From: Desulfofustis limnaeus
GTDB taxonomy: Bacteria; Desulfobacterota; Desulfobulbia; Desulfobulbales; Desulfocapsaceae
Direction of reading: 5' to 3'
NCBI RefSeq assembly: GCF_023169885.1
Contig: NZ_AP025516.1
Location: forward strand, 3,823,501 to 3,887,500
Length of the DNA stretch: 64,000 bases
Part shown: one piece after another, positions 35,521-45,534 of the stretch
Numbering within the stretch: the stretch's first letter is position 1
Layout of the letters: every line of letters begins with the position of its first letter
Program-made: the position numbers and the translations under genes
The notes under the pieces: generated by a model
Databases searched by the model: none
The model's input: only the letters and a program-made list of their open reading frames with translations
What the model was told of the DNA's origin: nothing

Positions 35521-36478
35521 CGAGGAGGATACACTGCCGATCCTCCTGCGAGAACTGCCGCGTCATGTGGATGGGTTCGATACGGTAGAGTGGCTTGTGA
35601 TTGATGATGGATGCACGGATAACACCGTTCAGGTCGCCCGGAAACATGGAGTGGATCATTTTGTTCATTTTCGTAAAAACAGGGGACTGGCGAAAGGATT
35701 TCTGGCAGGGATAGATAAGTGCCTGAGTCTCGGGGCGGACATCATCGTCAATACCGATGCAGACAATCAATACAAGTCGGAAGATATACCCAAATTGGTG
35801 AGACCGATCCTGGAGGGACAGGCTGACATCGTGGTCGGGAGCAGACCGATAGACGAAATCGAGCATTTTTCGTTTTTCAAGAAAATCTTGCAAAAGCTTG
35901 GCAGCAAAATCGTACGTATTGTAAGCAACACGAGGGTGAAGGACACGACCAGCGGCTTTCGCGCCATGAGCCGTGACGCTGCCATGCAGATGAATGTGTT
36001 CAATGAGTATACTTATACCTTGGAGACGGTGATTCAAGCTGGCCAGAAGAATCTGGCGATTATATCCGTTCCCATCGGGACGAACGAATTCCTGCGCCCG
36101 TCGCGCCTCATGAGCAGCATTCCGTCCTATCTTAGGAAATCAGTTGCCACGATTGTCAGGATTTTCGTCGTCTATAAATCTTTTCGCTTTTTCATGAGCA
36201 TCGGTGTGGTGGTATTCATGGTCGGAGTTTTGCTCGGCCTGCGATTTCTCCTCTATTTTATTTTCGGCGATGGCGGCGGCCACATTCAATCGCTGATTCT
36301 GGCATCTGTTCTTCTTGGTGCAGGATTTCAAGTGATCCTGGTGGCATTCATTTCCGATTTGTTGTCAGTCAATCGACGATTGCTGGAAGATATCCAGTTC
36401 CGCCTGAAAAGGATGGAGCAGAAGCGTTCGAAAAACGATTCTGGTCGCTTCCCAAAACCCCTGAACGATGAATCGTGA
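35489..36478 (+). CDS. Family 2 glycosyltransferase, polyprenyl-phosphate type
   Basis: GT2 enzyme of 329 aa. The GT-A domain has IIQIPCYNEEDTLP, VIDDGCTDNT and the metal motif DAD (VNTDADNQY), with TTSGFRAMSR as acceptor loop. Two C-terminal helices (about 230-255 and 265-290) and a short charged tail place it among DPM1/ArnC-like enzymes that load sugars onto undecaprenyl phosphate. It overlaps the upstream membrane-protein gene by 32 nt, a close link fitting a donor-maker next to a GT-C user. Confidence 0.87.
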   Translation: MKLIIQIPCYNEEDTLPILLRELPRHVDGFDTVEWLVIDDGCTDNTVQVARKHGVDHFVHFRKNRGLAKGFLAGIDKCLSLGADIIVNTDADNQYKSEDIPKLVRPILEGQADIVVGSRPIDEIEHFSFFKKILQKLGSKIVRIVSNTRVKDTTSGFRAMSRDAAMQMNVFNEYTYTLETVIQAGQKNLAIISVPIGTNEFLRPSRLMSSIPSYLRKSVATIVRIFVVYKSFRFFMSIGVVVFMVGVLLGLRFLLYFIFGDGGGHIQSLILASVLLGAGFQVILVAFISDLLSVNRRLLEDIQFRLKRMEQKRSKNDSGRFPKPLNDES

Positions 36479-37611
36479 AAATTCTTTATTGGGGCACATA
36501 CGACACCGGAAAGCCGCGGAATAGAATTTTATTGAGCGGGTTGCGGAAAAATGGCGCCGAGATACGGCAGTGCCACTATTCTTTGTGGGAGGGTGTTGAG
36601 GATAAGAGTCAGATCTCTCGGCTGAGCAGAAAACTAATTTTTCTCTTTCGTTGGCTGTCATGTTATCCGAAACTCATCATGCAATTCCTCAAAATGCCTC
36701 GGCATGATGTCCTTTTTATCGGCTATTTGGGCCATCTTGATGTTATTGTCATTTGGGTCTTTGCAAAGCTGAAAGGAACGCCGGTTGTATGGGACGCCTT
36801 TCTCTCGCTCTATGATACGATTGTTTGGGACAGAAGACTGGTGCACAGGTATCATCCCTTGGCTATGGTTCTCTACCTCTGGGAGAGGCTGGCATGCCGC
36901 GCTGCTGATATCGTCCTGCTCGATACCAGGGAACATGCCCTCCACTTTGTAGACCAGTTTTCCCTGGATGAGTCCAGGGTCGGAGTTGGGTTTGTCGGAG
37001 CGGAACCCGAGTTGTTCCCGAAAGCTAATCCAACTGAGCGAAAGATTCAAAATCACGGTGACCTAACGGTCCTTTTCTATGGGCAGTTCATTCCGCTGCA
37101 CGGTATAGATATTATCGTCGAGGCTGCTGCGTTGTTGCGATCTGAACCTGTGTCATGGATGTTTATTGGACAGGGGCAGGAAGAAGAGAAGATAAGGAAC
37201 CTCATTGCTCGCCATCGCCTGGAAAAGATAGAGTGGGTGCCATGGGTGGCGTACGACGAGCTGCACCGATGGATTCAACGAGTGGATGTGTGTCTCGGGA
37301 TTTTTGGTACATCAGGCAAGGCCGGTAGGGTGATTCCGAATAAAGTCTTTCAGATACTCTCATGCGGCAAGCCCTTGATAACAAGAGATTCAAAGGCAAT
37401 GAGAGAACTGATCCCAAAGCATATTCAGGGGATACATCTTATAGAGCCGGGATCGTCGGAAAGTCTGGCGGCAGTGATCAAATCGATGGTTCAATCCGGA
37501 GATGTTAAGGTTGATGCCAAGAGTCTGGATGAGGTTCAACAGATGATTACTCCGGAAGCAGTTGGCAGACAGGTGATGGAGTATCTCCACCGGGTGTCCG
37601 GCGTGGATTGA
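36475..37611 (+). CDS. Glycosyltransferase family 4 protein
   Basis: GT-B enzyme of 378 aa with a GTG start overlapping the previous stop (GTGA). N-terminal ILYWGTYDTGKPRNRILLSGL; a hydrophobic membrane-association stretch near residues 90-110 (DVLFIGYLGHLDVIVIW); donor half with VLFYGQFIPLHGIDIIVEAA and VCLGIFGTSGKAGRVIPNKVFQILSCGKP. The latter resembles GT4 enzymes of the WcaI/RfaG-like group. Specific sugar unknown. Confidence 0.83.
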   Translation: MKILYWGTYDTGKPRNRILLSGLRKNGAEIRQCHYSLWEGVEDKSQISRLSRKLIFLFRWLSCYPKLIMQFLKMPRHDVLFIGYLGHLDVIVIWVFAKLKGTPVVWDAFLSLYDTIVWDRRLVHRYHPLAMVLYLWERLACRAADIVLLDTREHALHFVDQFSLDESRVGVGFVGAEPELFPKANPTERKIQNHGDLTVLFYGQFIPLHGIDIIVEAAALLRSEPVSWMFIGQGQEEEKIRNLIARHRLEKIEWVPWVAYDELHRWIQRVDVCLGIFGTSGKAGRVIPNKVFQILSCGKPLITRDSKAMRELIPKHIQGIHLIEPGSSESLAAVIKSMVQSGDVKVDAKSLDEVQQMITPEAVGRQVMEYLHRVSGVD

Positions 37612-37646
37612 TGGCGCGTTCCGTGTAGAAGTCCATACCAATCAGT

Positions 37647-39137
37647 ATGAACATGGCCGCTACAGACCCGAGTAAGATGCCGAACATGACGGATTATTGG
37701 CCAGTGAAAGAAAGGCTGTTGCAGCAATTCGGCAAATCCAGGATTAACCACTGGAATGGGCGTGCACGAGAGCGTGAGAGATACGGACTTTCTCGTGCTT
37801 ATCATGCGCTGTTGCGGCAACGGTATAGGAATATCGTTCCGGAGAATTTACGAATCCTTGAAATCGGCTGCTATAAGGGTGATTTGTTGGCGGCCCTCAA
37901 GCCGGCATATGGCGTAGGGGTTGATTTCTCAGCGGAAGCGATCGATAGTGCGCGTAAACGGTATCCTCGCCTAACCTTTCATGTGTGCGATGCCCACCAC
38001 CTTGATATCGATCCTGAGTATTTCGACTACGTCATCATCTCTGACCTGCTCAACGATGTATATGACGTTCAGAACGTATTTGAAAGCGTAAGGCGTTATT
38101 GCGACAAGAGCACCAGAGTCGTCATTAATTCGCAGAGCCATTTGTGGTCTCCTCTACTTCGCTTGTGCCGCACGATAGGATGTGCGCCGAAACAGCTCTT
38201 GCAAAACTGGATTACCGTGCATGATGTTAAGAATTTATTGACGATCGTAGGCTTTGATGTTGTTTCTGAGACCCCGGAGTTGCTTTTGCCACTGCCGATT
38301 CCGTTGGCCGGATCCATTGCCAACAACTGCCTGGCGAAAATCTGGCCATTTTCCCATCTGTGTTTGACCCATTTTCTAGTCGCTCGACGAAGCCCCGACC
38401 TCGACGCTCGGAGGAGAGATCCTTCGGTATCGGTAATCATCGCAGCTCGTAATGAAGCCGGGCACATAGAAGAGCTTCTCAACCGCATTCCGCCGATGGG
38501 GGGCGGCACCGAGCTTATTTTTGTCGAAGGAGGATCCACCGATAATACGTATGACGAGATTGAAACGCGCCTGCGACTGTTTTCCAGGATGAAGGCGCGT
38601 CTCTTCCGGCAGGAAGGCCGAGGGAAGGGAGATGCCGTTCGCTTGGGGTTTTCCATGGCTGAGAATGACGTGGTGATGATCCTTGATGCGGATATGACCG
38701 TAATGCCAGAAGAACTGCCCAGATTTTATGATTTGCTTGTTTCCGGGAAAACGGATTTTGTCAACGGCGTTCGTCTTGTTTATCCGATGGAAGATCATGC
38801 CATGAGGTTTTTTAATCTACTCGGCAACAAATTTTTCTCGTCAGTTTTTTCCTGGTTGCTTGGCCAACCCGTCAGGGACACATTGTGCGGCACCAAAGTT
38901 CTGTATCGTAGCGCCTATCTCCGAATTGCCGAACATCGAGGCTATTTCGGTGAGTTTGATCCGTTTGGAGATTTCGATCTCATTTTCGGAGCAGTGAAAC
39001 AAAACCTGAAAATAATGGATATGCCGGTCAGGTATCAGGCACGATCCTATGGCGAGACTAATATCAGGCGGTGGAGCAGCGGGTGGCTTCTTCTCAGGAT
39101 GTTGGTGGTGGCCATGAGAAAAATAAAATTTTCTTGA
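37647..39137 (+). CDS. Methyltransferase-glycosyltransferase (GT2) fusion
   Basis: Protein of 496 aa. Residues 60-190 form a class I SAM methyltransferase domain (ILEIGCYKGDLLAAL; VGVDFSAEAI; FDYVIISDLLNDVYD). Residues 255-490 form a GT2 domain (VSVIIAARNEAGHIEELL; FVEGGSTDNT; MILDADMTV; DTLCGTKVLYR; KQNLKIMDMPVRY). A fusion of methyltransferase and transferase in one chain could couple sugar addition and O-methylation or capping. The start at 37647 has no strong ribosome site and ATG 37653 or 37677 are alternatives. The stop overlaps the next ATG by 1 nt. Confidence 0.82.
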   Translation: MNMAATDPSKMPNMTDYWPVKERLLQQFGKSRINHWNGRARERERYGLSRAYHALLRQRYRNIVPENLRILEIGCYKGDLLAALKPAYGVGVDFSAEAIDSARKRYPRLTFHVCDAHHLDIDPEYFDYVIISDLLNDVYDVQNVFESVRRYCDKSTRVVINSQSHLWSPLLRLCRTIGCAPKQLLQNWITVHDVKNLLTIVGFDVVSETPELLLPLPIPLAGSIANNCLAKIWPFSHLCLTHFLVARRSPDLDARRRDPSVSVIIAARNEAGHIEELLNRIPPMGGGTELIFVEGGSTDNTYDEIETRLRLFSRMKARLFRQEGRGKGDAVRLGFSMAENDVVMILDADMTVMPEELPRFYDLLVSGKTDFVNGVRLVYPMEDHAMRFFNLLGNKFFSSVFSWLLGQPVRDTLCGTKVLYRSAYLRIAEHRGYFGEFDPFGDFDLIFGAVKQNLKIMDMPVRYQARSYGETNIRRWSSGWLLLRMLVVAMRKIKFS

Positions 39138-41140
39138 TGAATCGACCAGTTCGATATTTGCAGGGAGCAATTATGCCCTATTTCGGCATGCTGCCCCTCA
39201 TGTTCACAAGCTTGGTGGTTCTCTGTTATTTTTTCTATCCCGTCTGGGGCCATTATCGTTTCGACCCGATTGAACGGTATCTCGCTTCTTTTGCTTTCCT
39301 TTTTGTTTTCTCAGTCATTCTTGGCTTGGTCAGGAAATGGACAAAGAAAAAAACGCACCGGCCCCCGGTGAAGCGATCGAATAGTGGGTGGCGATGGTCA
39401 TTCACTCCTCTGGTTTTGGCAACCCTGATTGGGATGACTAGTTTTCAGTTCGTGTACGTGGGTACCCCGATCCTCTCGGGAGATGATGAACCGTATCACG
39501 TCAGAAACCAGCTCATGCAGTGGCATGCCTTTCAAGGTTTTTCTTTAAGCGATATGCTCCTTCTGCTGCTTGTATGCACCGCGCTTGTTGTCGCCATGCT
39601 TGGAATATCCGGGAGTCTTGCCGGCAGATGGAAGCTTCGACCCGTAAAAACGGTGGCGGCCTTCTCGGGCTTCACGCTTTTGTTGTCCCTCTTGGTGTTT
39701 TTCTACGCCTCTCTTGTTCATAACCTTCCTCCAGAGTGGGGCCAAGAGTTGCGATGGCCACCTCTCGGGACGCTGTTGGGTGTTGCTTCTTTTACGATAT
39801 TTGGCGCAAGCGAATTGTCTGCACGCCTAGCGACTATTCTTTTCTATGGTGCAACACTGGCGGTCCTTTATCAAACAATCAGGTGCGATACCGGCTGTCG
39901 TCTAACAGGACTGCTTGCGATTATTGTCTGCATGACCAGTCCTGTCTTTTTTGCTTATGGGCACCTGGCCTATAGGGAAGTCGGCGGCTGTTTCTTCATC
40001 TCCTTGGGGATGCTGGCACTGGTGAACTATTGTAAGGATGGGGACGAGTCATGGCTGCAGTACGCTTTCTTTGCCGTTGTTGGTGGATTTCTGGAGCGAA
40101 GACCGGTGGCCATCTTTCTACTGGTGTGCCTGCTGTTCATTGCACTGCGGTTGTTTCGGAATTGGAGGGATGGCGATTTTGACAGGTTCGATTTCATCCG
40201 GCAAATCGGCTTGTCTCTGTCGTTGTGTCTTCTCGCTGTTATCGGTGTGGTGCCATGGGTGATGGCGACTCGGCACATCAGGTCATATGACGTACATCTG
40301 GAAAATTTCCTTGATGCACGGCTGCTTTTTGCTTATGCATCTGAATTTCCGCGAATGTTCTCTTGGCCTGTCCTCGGCCTGTTTATCCTTGGGGTGATTG
40401 TTGTCCTGAGGAAACGACCGACTGGTGGTTTAATTGGATTGACCGTGACAGCGGTTTTATACCTTTTTTTTACCGGCGATGAAGGCCGCTGGATTCCGGT
40501 GGAGCGCTTTACGGTTCTTTTTATTCCAGCAATGGCGGTCGTTTCATGCTATTCATTCCATATCATGAGAGCTGAAGGATTGAAAAAGAAGGTGCTCGCT
40601 CTTGCGGCGGGTGTCAGTATCCTTGGTTTGATCGGCTGGATGATCGATAAGCCGATGGTCGGGCTTGCTTCGACACGGACGAGAACTGCTGGCTTATTTC
40701 CTCATTATCCATTCGATGACATACTCACCTATATGAAACACGAAAAGACCGTTCCTCAAGGTCCCGTCCTTCATCCCAAATACTGGCAACCGGCCTCGTT
40801 GGCATATTACCCGATGTATAATATGGATGGTTTTCGAGATGAGATGCCCGGATGGAAGTCACGGAACAAGGCTGGCACAACGCTTTCCTCTTTTCAGCAG
40901 CTGTTTCATGAAAAACAATGTGTTGCTGCCATGTTGAGGCTTACGCGGGGGATCGATGGTGTTGTTGCGGTTTCTGCTCTGGATGATCTGACGTACCTGC
41001 AAGTGGCGACAAACACGATCCCTGAGTTCAACGTTGATAGAATTATCTTTAATGGCATCCACGGCTTGGCGTTACTGACGCCACTGAAAGAGAATGAAAC
41101 AGGTGGTGCAAAACAAGGGTCGGGATCGAAATACAAGTGA
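39137..41140 (+). CDS. Membrane glycosyltransferase of GT39/ArnT (GT-C) type
   Basis: Protein of 667 aa from ATG 39137, which overlaps the preceding stop codon (TGATG). About 12 membrane helices run through residues 12-500. The loop FVYVGTPILSGDDEPYHVRN carries the acidic pair of GT-C active sites, and RWPPLGTLLGVASFTIFGASELSARLATILF and FAYGHLAYREVGGCFF match PMT/ArnT-like proteins. The C-terminal ~150 residues are soluble. Likely role: transfer of a sugar from a polyprenyl-phosphate donor onto the glycan or a lipid in the periplasm. Confidence 0.78.
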   Translation: MNRPVRYLQGAIMPYFGMLPLMFTSLVVLCYFFYPVWGHYRFDPIERYLASFAFLFVFSVILGLVRKWTKKKTHRPPVKRSNSGWRWSFTPLVLATLIGMTSFQFVYVGTPILSGDDEPYHVRNQLMQWHAFQGFSLSDMLLLLLVCTALVVAMLGISGSLAGRWKLRPVKTVAAFSGFTLLLSLLVFFYASLVHNLPPEWGQELRWPPLGTLLGVASFTIFGASELSARLATILFYGATLAVLYQTIRCDTGCRLTGLLAIIVCMTSPVFFAYGHLAYREVGGCFFISLGMLALVNYCKDGDESWLQYAFFAVVGGFLERRPVAIFLLVCLLFIALRLFRNWRDGDFDRFDFIRQIGLSLSLCLLAVIGVVPWVMATRHIRSYDVHLENFLDARLLFAYASEFPRMFSWPVLGLFILGVIVVLRKRPTGGLIGLTVTAVLYLFFTGDEGRWIPVERFTVLFIPAMAVVSCYSFHIMRAEGLKKKVLALAAGVSILGLIGWMIDKPMVGLASTRTRTAGLFPHYPFDDILTYMKHEKTVPQGPVLHPKYWQPASLAYYPMYNMDGFRDEMPGWKSRNKAGTTLSSFQQLFHEKQCVAAMLRLTRGIDGVVAVSALDDLTYLQVATNTIPEFNVDRIIFNGIHGLALLTPLKENETGGAKQGSGSKYK

Positions 41141-42300
41141 ATATAATCATGATTACAGAGCGTTACCTGCCAATTTGGGGGGGCGCGGAAAATCAGTTGC
41201 ATCAACTCACCTCCAGGCTGAGCAAAGCAGGATGTGAAGTCACCATCCTCACCAGAAGGTTTACCCCAGAGCTTCGCAAAGAAGAGCTCATTGAAGGACG
41301 TTTCGTCAAGCGAGTCGGTTTTCCGGGGAAGGGTTTGATTGCAGAGTTCTTTTTCGTTGCGGGAATCATGGCATTCTGTTTTAGAAATGCGCGTTCGTTC
41401 GATATTCTTCACTCCCATGGAGCTTTGAAAATGGGGGCGGTCGTATCGTTCCTCGCTCTTGTTTTAGGCAAAAAAAGTGTTGTGAAAATAGCAACGGCTG
41501 GTCATGTTGCACGTCTCTTCGGAGCGTGGTACCGTCCGCTGGCCCTCTTTCTCATTCGCCGGATTGACGTAATCATTGCCATAAGCAAAGAAATAGAACA
41601 AGAAATGCGGGTGATTGCGGTCGATCCTTCCCGAATAGTCAGCATTCCCAATGGGGTCGATTGTTCCCGTTTCGCTGAAATGGAGGCGCAGCATAGGCTC
41701 CATACACGGTACGACATGGGTTTCACTCCTTCAGACGTACTTTTGTTGTTCGTTGGCCGTCTGGTTCAGCGCAAAGGACTGGACCTTGTTCTGCAATGCT
41801 GGCCACGACTTTCGCTAAGAGAGAATTTGCATCTACTGATTGTCGGCAGTGGAGAAAACCAGGATGATTCGATCGAACAACAAGCGAGGGATCTCATCAA
41901 TCGAAATTCATTAAGGAATATTCATTTTCTGGGGGAGGTTACTAATCCTGAGGACTATATGCCTGTCACGGACATTTTTCTTTTCCCATCCCGCCTTGAA
42001 GGATTTCCAAATGTTCTTCTCGAGGCAATGGCTTCCGGTTTACCCACTGTCGCGTCGGCGATCGGTGGAACGGTAGACCTGATAATCGATGGGCAGAACG
42101 GACTACTGTTTGACCGTGACGACAGTGAGCAAATGCTGGGAAAGATAGAAATGCTTATTGAGGATGCAGATCTCCGAAAACGGCTGGGGAAGAATGGCCG
42201 CACTTCGGTGAGGCAAAACTATGCTTTCGAAACAATTGCACAGCAGTATCTTGAGCTCTATAAACGACTCCAAGGGCAATCAGTAGCGAGCCAAACATGA
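41137..42300 (+). CDS. Glycosyltransferase family 4 protein
   Basis: Typical GT4 enzyme of 387 aa with a GTG start overlapping the previous stop. N-terminal TERYLPIWGGAENQLHQL (glycine loop), central PNGVD, donor half VLLLFVGRLVQRKGLDLVL and the E-x7-E motif FPSRLEGFPNVLLEAMASGLPTVASAIGGTVDLI. All core motifs are complete. Sugar specificity unknown. The ABC flippase-like gene follows after 6 nt. Confidence 0.9.
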   Translation: MNIIMITERYLPIWGGAENQLHQLTSRLSKAGCEVTILTRRFTPELRKEELIEGRFVKRVGFPGKGLIAEFFFVAGIMAFCFRNARSFDILHSHGALKMGAVVSFLALVLGKKSVVKIATAGHVARLFGAWYRPLALFLIRRIDVIIAISKEIEQEMRVIAVDPSRIVSIPNGVDCSRFAEMEAQHRLHTRYDMGFTPSDVLLLFVGRLVQRKGLDLVLQCWPRLSLRENLHLLIVGSGENQDDSIEQQARDLINRNSLRNIHFLGEVTNPEDYMPVTDIFLFPSRLEGFPNVLLEAMASGLPTVASAIGGTVDLIIDGQNGLLFDRDDSEQMLGKIEMLIEDADLRKRLGKNGRTSVRQNYAFETIAQQYLELYKRLQGQSVASQT

Positions 42301-42306
42301 GAAAAC

Positions 42307-44124
42307 ATGCTGGAAATAATATCTAACACTTTACGGTTACTCGACAAAAAAGAAAAAAAGCACTTGGTTGTTTTGCTTTTTCTGCTTTCTTTTTCCTCAT
42401 TGATAGAGGTTGCCGGCATCGGCTCTATCATGCCTTTTATCGCAATCGTAACCAATCCTGAAGTAATTGTCGAAAACAGGTACCTGGCGGCTATCTATAA
42501 GCAGCTTCATTTTTCGAATCAAAACCATTTTGTTATATTTGTCGGCATTAACATATTTTTGTTGCTCATCGTTACCAATGCAAGCAATGCCTTGGCTACG
42601 TGGCTCATATATAAATATTCCTGGATGAGGAATTATTCGATCTCTAAGAAGTTATTACAAAAGTATATCTACTTGCCTTATGAATTTTTCTTGATGCGAA
42701 ATACCTCTGATTTGCGGAAGAACATTATCGAAGAGGTCAGAATGGTCGTCAACGGTGTTCTTCTGCAATTACTTACCGTATCGAAAAACCTGGTCTTTTC
42801 TGTCATTGTCGTACTGATGATCTTTTATGTCGACCCCGTTCTGGCTTTCACGATTACCGTCATTTTGGGAGGAGCCTATGGCGTTCTTTTTGGTGTCATC
42901 TACCGCAAATTGAAAAAATCGGGCAGAGTGCGAGCGAAATCCAACCAGATGCGATTCAAAATTGCAGAAGAGGCTTTCAACAGTATAAAATCATTAAAAG
43001 TATTGGGGAGGGAACAGTTTTTTGTCGATGCCTTCGACAAGCACTCATTGAAACTTTCAAAGAGCCAGGCGTATAAAAATATCGTGTCGCAGTTGCCGAA
43101 ATATCTCTTTGAGGTTCTTATCCTTGGAACAATCATTCTGATCATTCTGTATTTTCTGATTACCGGGAAAGAGGTGGACTACCTGCTCCCCACCTTGTCG
43201 CTCTATGCATTTGCCGCGTATCGATTGATGCCGGCCATGCAAAGGCTCTTTGCCGGTGTCTCAGATATTCGCTTCTCCAGCATGGCGCTCGACAATGTCG
43301 TGAACGACATGATCGATTTGAGTCAAAAGGCTGGTTATCGTGTATCAGTTCCCGGGGATCATGGCGCGAAACTCGAGTTTCGGGAATCCATTGAACTGCA
43401 TATCGGGTCTTTTCGTTATCAAGGGCAAGCGGAGAATCTCTTCACCGACTTGAGGCTCGAAATCCGGGTGAACACAACGGTTGGGTTTGTCGGGTCCACC
43501 GGAGCTGGCAAAACGACCTTGATTGATATCCTTCTCGGCCTGCTGCAACTCGAAGACGGTTGGTTGAAGATCGATGGACAACCGGTAGCTCGGGATGACA
43601 TTACGCGCTGGCAGAGAAATATAGGGTATGTCCCGCAGGATATTTTCCTCGTGGACGATACCGTCAAGAAGAATATAGCTCTTGGTATAGGCGACGAGGA
43701 TATCGACGAAGACAGGGTCGTTCGGGCTGCCCGGACGGCCAAAATTCATGATTTCATCGTCAACCATTTGCCGCAAGGGTATGATACGGCCGTGGGCGAG
43801 AGAGGGATCCGGCTCAGCGGAGGTCAAAGGCAGCGCCTCGGGCTGGCCCGCTCTCTGTATCATGAGCCTCAGGTACTGGTATTTGACGAGGCTACGAGCG
43901 CCCTCGACAATGTCACGGAAAAGCAAGTTATGGAGGCTATAAGCGAGTTGGCTGGACAAAAGACGATTCTGATGATTGCCCATCGTCTCACGACGCTCAG
44001 GGAGTGCGACGTGATATTCGTATTGGACAACGGCAGGATTCTCTGTTCAGGCAGCTATAGCGACTTGATGCAGAAATGTGACATTGTCAGGAACATGCAC
44101 CAGGTTCAGAAAATGTCCTGTTGA
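42307..44124 (+). CDS. ABC transporter (PglK/MsbA-type, fused permease-ATPase)
   Basis: Protein of 605 aa: a six-helix ABC membrane domain (about 15-340) followed by an ATPase domain with Walker A GSTGAGKTT, Q-loop YVPQDIFLVDDTVKKNIALG, signature LSGGQRQRLGLARSL and Walker B VLVFDEATSALD. The N-terminal EVAGIGSIMPFIAIVTNPEVI segment is typical of PglK-like lipid-linked-oligosaccharide flippases. A second exporter beside Wzm/Wzt suggests either a separate lipid-linked product or a decorating unit moved on its own. Confidence 0.88.
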   Translation: MLEIISNTLRLLDKKEKKHLVVLLFLLSFSSLIEVAGIGSIMPFIAIVTNPEVIVENRYLAAIYKQLHFSNQNHFVIFVGINIFLLLIVTNASNALATWLIYKYSWMRNYSISKKLLQKYIYLPYEFFLMRNTSDLRKNIIEEVRMVVNGVLLQLLTVSKNLVFSVIVVLMIFYVDPVLAFTITVILGGAYGVLFGVIYRKLKKSGRVRAKSNQMRFKIAEEAFNSIKSLKVLGREQFFVDAFDKHSLKLSKSQAYKNIVSQLPKYLFEVLILGTIILIILYFLITGKEVDYLLPTLSLYAFAAYRLMPAMQRLFAGVSDIRFSSMALDNVVNDMIDLSQKAGYRVSVPGDHGAKLEFRESIELHIGSFRYQGQAENLFTDLRLEIRVNTTVGFVGSTGAGKTTLIDILLGLLQLEDGWLKIDGQPVARDDITRWQRNIGYVPQDIFLVDDTVKKNIALGIGDEDIDEDRVVRAARTAKIHDFIVNHLPQGYDTAVGERGIRLSGGQRQRLGLARSLYHEPQVLVFDEATSALDNVTEKQVMEAISELAGQKTILMIAHRLTTLRECDVIFVLDNGRILCSGSYSDLMQKCDIVRNMHQVQKMSC

Positions 44125-44166
44125 ACCGCTACAGGTGATACAGGTGGAAAATAGCGTGCTACCGAT

Positions 44167-45534
44167 ATGCGCCAACTGATACACCGTCTCTACAAGGCAG
44201 GCAAGGGGCTTACGCCTGCGATAGCAGCGTTGCGGAGCCAGCAATGGGCTTCTCCGGAAGCGATTCGGGAGCTACAGGAGCATCGCCTGAAGCAACTCGT
44301 AGTGCATGCGGCAAAGTATTGCCCCTACTACCAGGACCTTTTTAAGCGAGTCGGGCTGGTACAGGGAGAAACAGTCGCGCTGGAGCGGTTCCGGGATCTG
44401 CCGCTCCTGGACAAACCCTTGATTCGAGCTCATTTCGATCGTTTGAAAAGCACCGACCTGGAAAGCAGGAAATGGATTTTCAAAACAACTGGTGGATCAA
44501 CCGGGCAGCCCCTGAAAGTGATCCATGATGCGGAACGAACGAGATGGATAGAAGCCATTCGGGACATCCATAACGAGTGGTGCTCGATCGTTTTCGGAGA
44601 TTCGAAGCTGCGCTTATGGGGCTCCGAACGGGATCTGTTTTTCGGGAAGGAGCCGTCCAAGGTACGGTTCAACCGTTACCTGACAAACACTACGTGGCTC
44701 AATGCATTTCGGATGACCCCGGAACGGATGCGTGAGTACGTCGATACGATCAATCGTGTTCGGCCCCTCCACATCAAGGGATATGCACACTGCCTGTTTG
44801 AATTTTCCACCTTTGTGAAGGCGGCTGGCCTCTCGGTGCATGCCCCTCGATCCGTTATCAGCGCTGCTGGAACGCTTACGCCGCTGATGCGGAAAGAAAT
44901 CGAGGCCGTGTTCCAGACGAAGGTGTTCGACAGTTATGGCAGCAGGGAAATACAGGCGATGGCGTTCGAGTGTTCAGCCCACCAGGGCCTGCATGTCAGC
45001 GCTCCCTTGGTCTATTTCGAGATTCTGCGGCCGGACGGTTCTGCGGCAGATTCTGGGGAAATCGGAGAAATCGTGCTGACGCCGTTCTTTAATTATGCAA
45101 TGCCGCTGATCCGGTATCGTATTGGCGATATGGGCGTGTGGGCCGAAAATCCCTGTCCGTGTGGCCGGTCGTGGCCCCTCCTTGCTGAGGTTTCGGGGAG
45201 AGTGACAGAGTGCTTCTACCGAAGAGATGGAGGAGTGATTCCGCCCGAATATTTCATTCATCTCGTGGGGGTGGTACTCAATGATGGTTGGATTGAGAAA
45301 TTTCAGGTACTGCAATATAGTTTTGATCTCATTATCGTTAAAATTGTTTGTCAGTTAAGTGAATTTGAACCGACTATAAGATATAAAAGTCAACTTGAAA
45401 AACTTGCGGAAAAGATAAAACTAGTAATGGGAAAAGAATGCAAAGTATCGTATGAATTTGTAGAAGAAATTCCTGTGAACGCATCAGGGAAATATTTTTA
45501 TACCATTTCACAAGTTGATAGACCGAATGCATGA
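44167..45534 (+). CDS. PaaK/CapK-like adenylate-forming enzyme
   Basis: Protein of 455 aa related to phenylacetate-CoA ligase, of the kind found in capsule loci (CapK type). The AMP-binding loop reads KTTGGSTGQPLKV (about 103-115); DSYGSREIQAMAFEC, MPLIRYRIGDMG and CPCGRSWPLLAEVSGR are family motifs. It may activate an acyl group for sugar N- or O-acylation; substrate unknown. Base composition changes sharply inside the gene: from about 45300 the sequence becomes AT-rich, so the 3' quarter belongs to a different compositional block than the rest. The stop overlaps the next start. Confidence 0.85.
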   Translation: MRQLIHRLYKAGKGLTPAIAALRSQQWASPEAIRELQEHRLKQLVVHAAKYCPYYQDLFKRVGLVQGETVALERFRDLPLLDKPLIRAHFDRLKSTDLESRKWIFKTTGGSTGQPLKVIHDAERTRWIEAIRDIHNEWCSIVFGDSKLRLWGSERDLFFGKEPSKVRFNRYLTNTTWLNAFRMTPERMREYVDTINRVRPLHIKGYAHCLFEFSTFVKAAGLSVHAPRSVISAAGTLTPLMRKEIEAVFQTKVFDSYGSREIQAMAFECSAHQGLHVSAPLVYFEILRPDGSAADSGEIGEIVLTPFFNYAMPLIRYRIGDMGVWAENPCPCGRSWPLLAEVSGRVTECFYRRDGGVIPPEYFIHLVGVVLNDGWIEKFQVLQYSFDLIIVKIVCQLSEFEPTIRYKSQLEKLAEKIKLVMGKECKVSYEFVEEIPVNASGKYFYTISQVDRPNA

